NCBI GenBank assembly: GCA_023055505.1
Contig: JALIRH010000013.1
Span: forward strand, 5,022,001 to 5,086,000
DNA length: 64,000 bases
Source: Callipepla californica brunnescens
Lineage: Eukaryota; Chordata; Aves; Galliformes; Odontophoridae
Direction of reading: 5' to 3'
Within the stretch, counting starts at the first letter, position 1; each line of letters opens with the position of its first letter. Made by a program: the position numbers and the translations under genes. The notes under the pieces are model-generated. The model searched no databases and had not been told where the DNA came from. It saw nothing but the letters and a program-made list of their open reading frames with translations. Shown in pieces: positions 61,729 through 64,000 of this stretch.

Positions 61729-63060
61729 GGCTCTCTTGTGCCAATGCCATTAAGAGCTGTGGCTGTGAGTCCTTGGCAAGGGAATTTCTTCACCTTCAAA
61801 GCACTTGAACTGTGTTTTTACTAACACTGCAATAGTCTGCCTTCAGCCCTGGACAGAAGATGAAAATGCACATGGCTGTTAGCTGGAAGGGACTGTGAGC
61901 CCTGCAGAGGTTGCTTTAGGTCCCACTCATGCCACTGAAGGCAGATTTGTGCCATTGCCACCCCTAGCACTGCTGTGCTACCCATTTCCCTTACCAAGTT
62001 ATACGTGCTGCAGCTGCATCTTCGTGTCTGCCTTTCTGCATATAGAGATGAACCACAAGCAATAAAAATGAGTCTGAGTTTACGAGCAATACTGTTTGCT
62101 CCTAATGTTTGGAAGCATTAATATTTTAGAATTTACTTCACCCCTTCAAAAAAGCAGTCTCTGCCTCAAATAGATTCATAGTGTAAGAACTTTAGTTTAA
62201 GCTACCCAAAAAATTAGAAAGCAATCCAGATTCCACAGTTGCCTATTTTACAGCACAATGGTTCATCACAAACGGGATTGTAAAACAGCATTCCTATGCG
62301 TGGGCAATTTTAACACCTGGGAAGGCAGAGGCTGAATTATAAAGCACAAGTTCCAAGCCCACACAGAACAAGCTGGAAACAAGGTTGCCAGAAAACCCTA
62401 TGCATGATATGTGCCAGTGAAAAAAATAGGTGGTCTGTCCCACAGTTGTTCGTTTTCTTCTCTCTGCAGCTCAGCTCCTCTGAGTGCTTTTGTAAGGAAC
62501 TCCAGCATGTCCTACTGGGCAGCAGGACACACGGAGAGAAGAAAGCTGTTAGCAAATCAATCCTAACATGATTTATCTCCAAGGGGCAGATACCAAGCAG
62601 GTAGCATATATTTGTCATTTGGACAAGGCCTTCATAAAGACAAATTCGGGGTATGAGTCTCTCTAAGAAACAGCTTCAGCTGCACATACACCAAAGCTCA
62701 CTTTGCAGCTTAATTAGACACGTATGCTTCAGCTGGTCTAGCTGGAGGTTTTAATGTGGTTGATGTTTGCATTCAGATATGAATTTTACAACTAGTTCTT
62801 TAACATCTGAGAGCGTTGAGGCCAAATAGTGCAAAATCCTTTTCAGACAGTGTTTCCAACACCAATAATCATCAGACATTACACATCAAAACATAGTTCC
62901 TGAAACAATAATTAACATCTGCTTTTATCCTGAATAAAGGTACTTTAAAATCCTATTAAAATACATGAGCAGCATCGAATCCTGTTGAAGACTCAGAATA
63001 AATGACCAGTTTTGGACAGTACAAGCATGGTGTGACAAGTATTTCTGATCATCATAAAAT

Positions 63061-63086
63061 GGGGGGCGGTGGGGGGGGATGGGGGG
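63061..63086 (+). other. G-quadruplex-capable G-run cluster
   Basis: Runs of six, eight and six G bases are separated by CGGT and AT. The eight-G run can supply two tetrad strands, so four G-tracts of three or more are available in 26 bp on the plus strand. Confidence 0.6.
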
Positions 63087-63756
63087 AAGAAGCGGAGCAG
63101 ATTGGTGGGAGAAAAAAGCAGAAGCAAGTTTCATTTTGTTAAAAAAAATACCCAAAAACCTAAGCTTTCTTTTGTCTATGCCTACTAGATGTCTATCCGT
63201 CATAAAAATCATCTATTATTTACTGTAATTTAAAATATTTTCTGTGCTCTGTGGTATAGTTTCCCGGTTTCTTTGAGACTAACCTAGAGTCAACCCAATC
63301 TTCATGCACAGATGATCTTTCTTTCAAGTCAATGAGAGCTGTGGGAGCAAATAGGCTGCAGAAATGAGGCTGAGCTACTCCAAGGGATTTAAATACACAT
63401 GTTCCATCAAAACGAATGAAAGGTAAACCTCCCACATGCTTTGAAAATCTCAATTACTGTTCTGAACTTAATTCAGTGATAAAAGCTCCCATTGTTCTTC
63501 TGCTCCATAGTATGCAGAGCTGCCATCGGACAGTGTGCTCTGTGGTTACGTATATTAGCTTTGTAAAATACAAACATGACCAACACGATGCTAACAAATC
63601 TGTTATAAGTAACTCTGTTCTACCCAGTGACTGCCCACATCCCCAGCATTATGTACGTAACACAAACCAAGTTCTTTGCTTGCCTACACTGCCGTCAGCC
63701 AGGAATAACTCCTCTGAAGTCAAGGGAACCACGAGGAGTGAACCCAGTTCAAGTGC

Positions 63757-63793
63757 AAAAAGAAAAAAAAGGAAAACAAACAAACAAACAAAA
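63757..63793 (+). repeat. A-rich tract with (CAAA)4
   Basis: A runs broken by G, then four CAAA units at 63777-63793. Confidence 0.8.
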
Positions 63794-64000
63794 GAAGTGA
63801 ACGTCTGATCTACGATTTCTCACAGACTCCTGAACCCACTGTTCTACTGAAGGCAAAAAGTTGCTTTAATTTCTACCTTTTCAAAGGTATTGTTAGAACA
63901 GCCGCTCTAAAGAGAGTTTGCAAAGGCGGGGATGCCAACCCACTGCAGAGGAGCGCAAAAATAACTGGAATGCTTTCCCATTTGCTCATGATTCCCATCA

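Larger units (their letters stand above)
60006..64000. other. Unique non-coding stretch to the window end
   Basis: No gene recognised. Short frames at 60076-60405 (109 codons, minus) and 63416-63808 (130 codons, plus) have no domain. Contents listed separately are an 11-base A run at 60596-60606, the octamer inverted repeat, the E-box tandem, a G-run and a terminal A-rich tract. Confidence 0.4.

Noticed and set aside
1..64000. CRISPR arrays, operons, tRNA or rRNA genes
   Set aside because: No regularly spaced repeats, clustered prokaryotic frames, A/B-box pairs with cloverleaf potential, or rRNA landmarks were seen; the sequence is eukaryotic nuclear DNA.

Overview
The window looks like about 64 kb of non-coding vertebrate nuclear DNA, most likely from a bird and probably a galliform such as chicken. 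The reasons are the AT-rich, CpG-poor composition, the very low repeat load, the absence of any long protein-coding gene, and several truncated CR1 retrotransposon pieces with the avian-type 3' end (a copy or two of an 8-bp ATTCTATG-like unit instead of a poly-A tail). No bacterial, phage or plasmid hallmarks are present. The longest ATG-to-stop frame is only 183 codons, about what chance allows in a sequence this size.

Layout. Positions 1-9,300 are mostly unique DNA with two plus-strand CR1 3' ends (1681-1790, 4883-5030), a small CpG pocket near 2,000, and a putative small exon next to a homeodomain-site-rich stretch near 6,500-6,800. Positions 9,300-23,300 hold a strong 20-bp-arm hairpin (9328-9373), an old CR1 relic, a minus-strand CR1 body fragment (10471-10604), a purine-rich block and two pyrimidine-rich blocks. 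Around 23,290-23,732 there is a protein-like 74-codon frame ending in a GTAAGT donor and preceded by a polypyrimidine/CAG acceptor-like site; it is the best coding-exon candidate here. Positions 24,000-38,600 are unique sequence with microsatellites. Positions 38,690-39,120 and 55,180-55,720 look most like conserved regulatory elements. Positions 41,400-43,300 carry three long A-runs. Positions 47,600-50,500 hold a CR1 3' end and two copies of an unidentified 28-bp repeat. Near 59,950-60,005 is a dense CpG pocket with a YY1-like motif overlapping a minus-strand ATG in good context. The last 4 kb contain an octamer-centred inverted repeat, an E-box palindrome inside a 17-bp tandem repeat, and a G-quadruplex-capable G run.

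Taken together this is best read as an intergenic gene desert or part of a very large intron, with scattered cis-regulatory candidates. No multi-gene system can be supported. Conservation, expression and repeat-library claims could not be tested here and are marked as inference.
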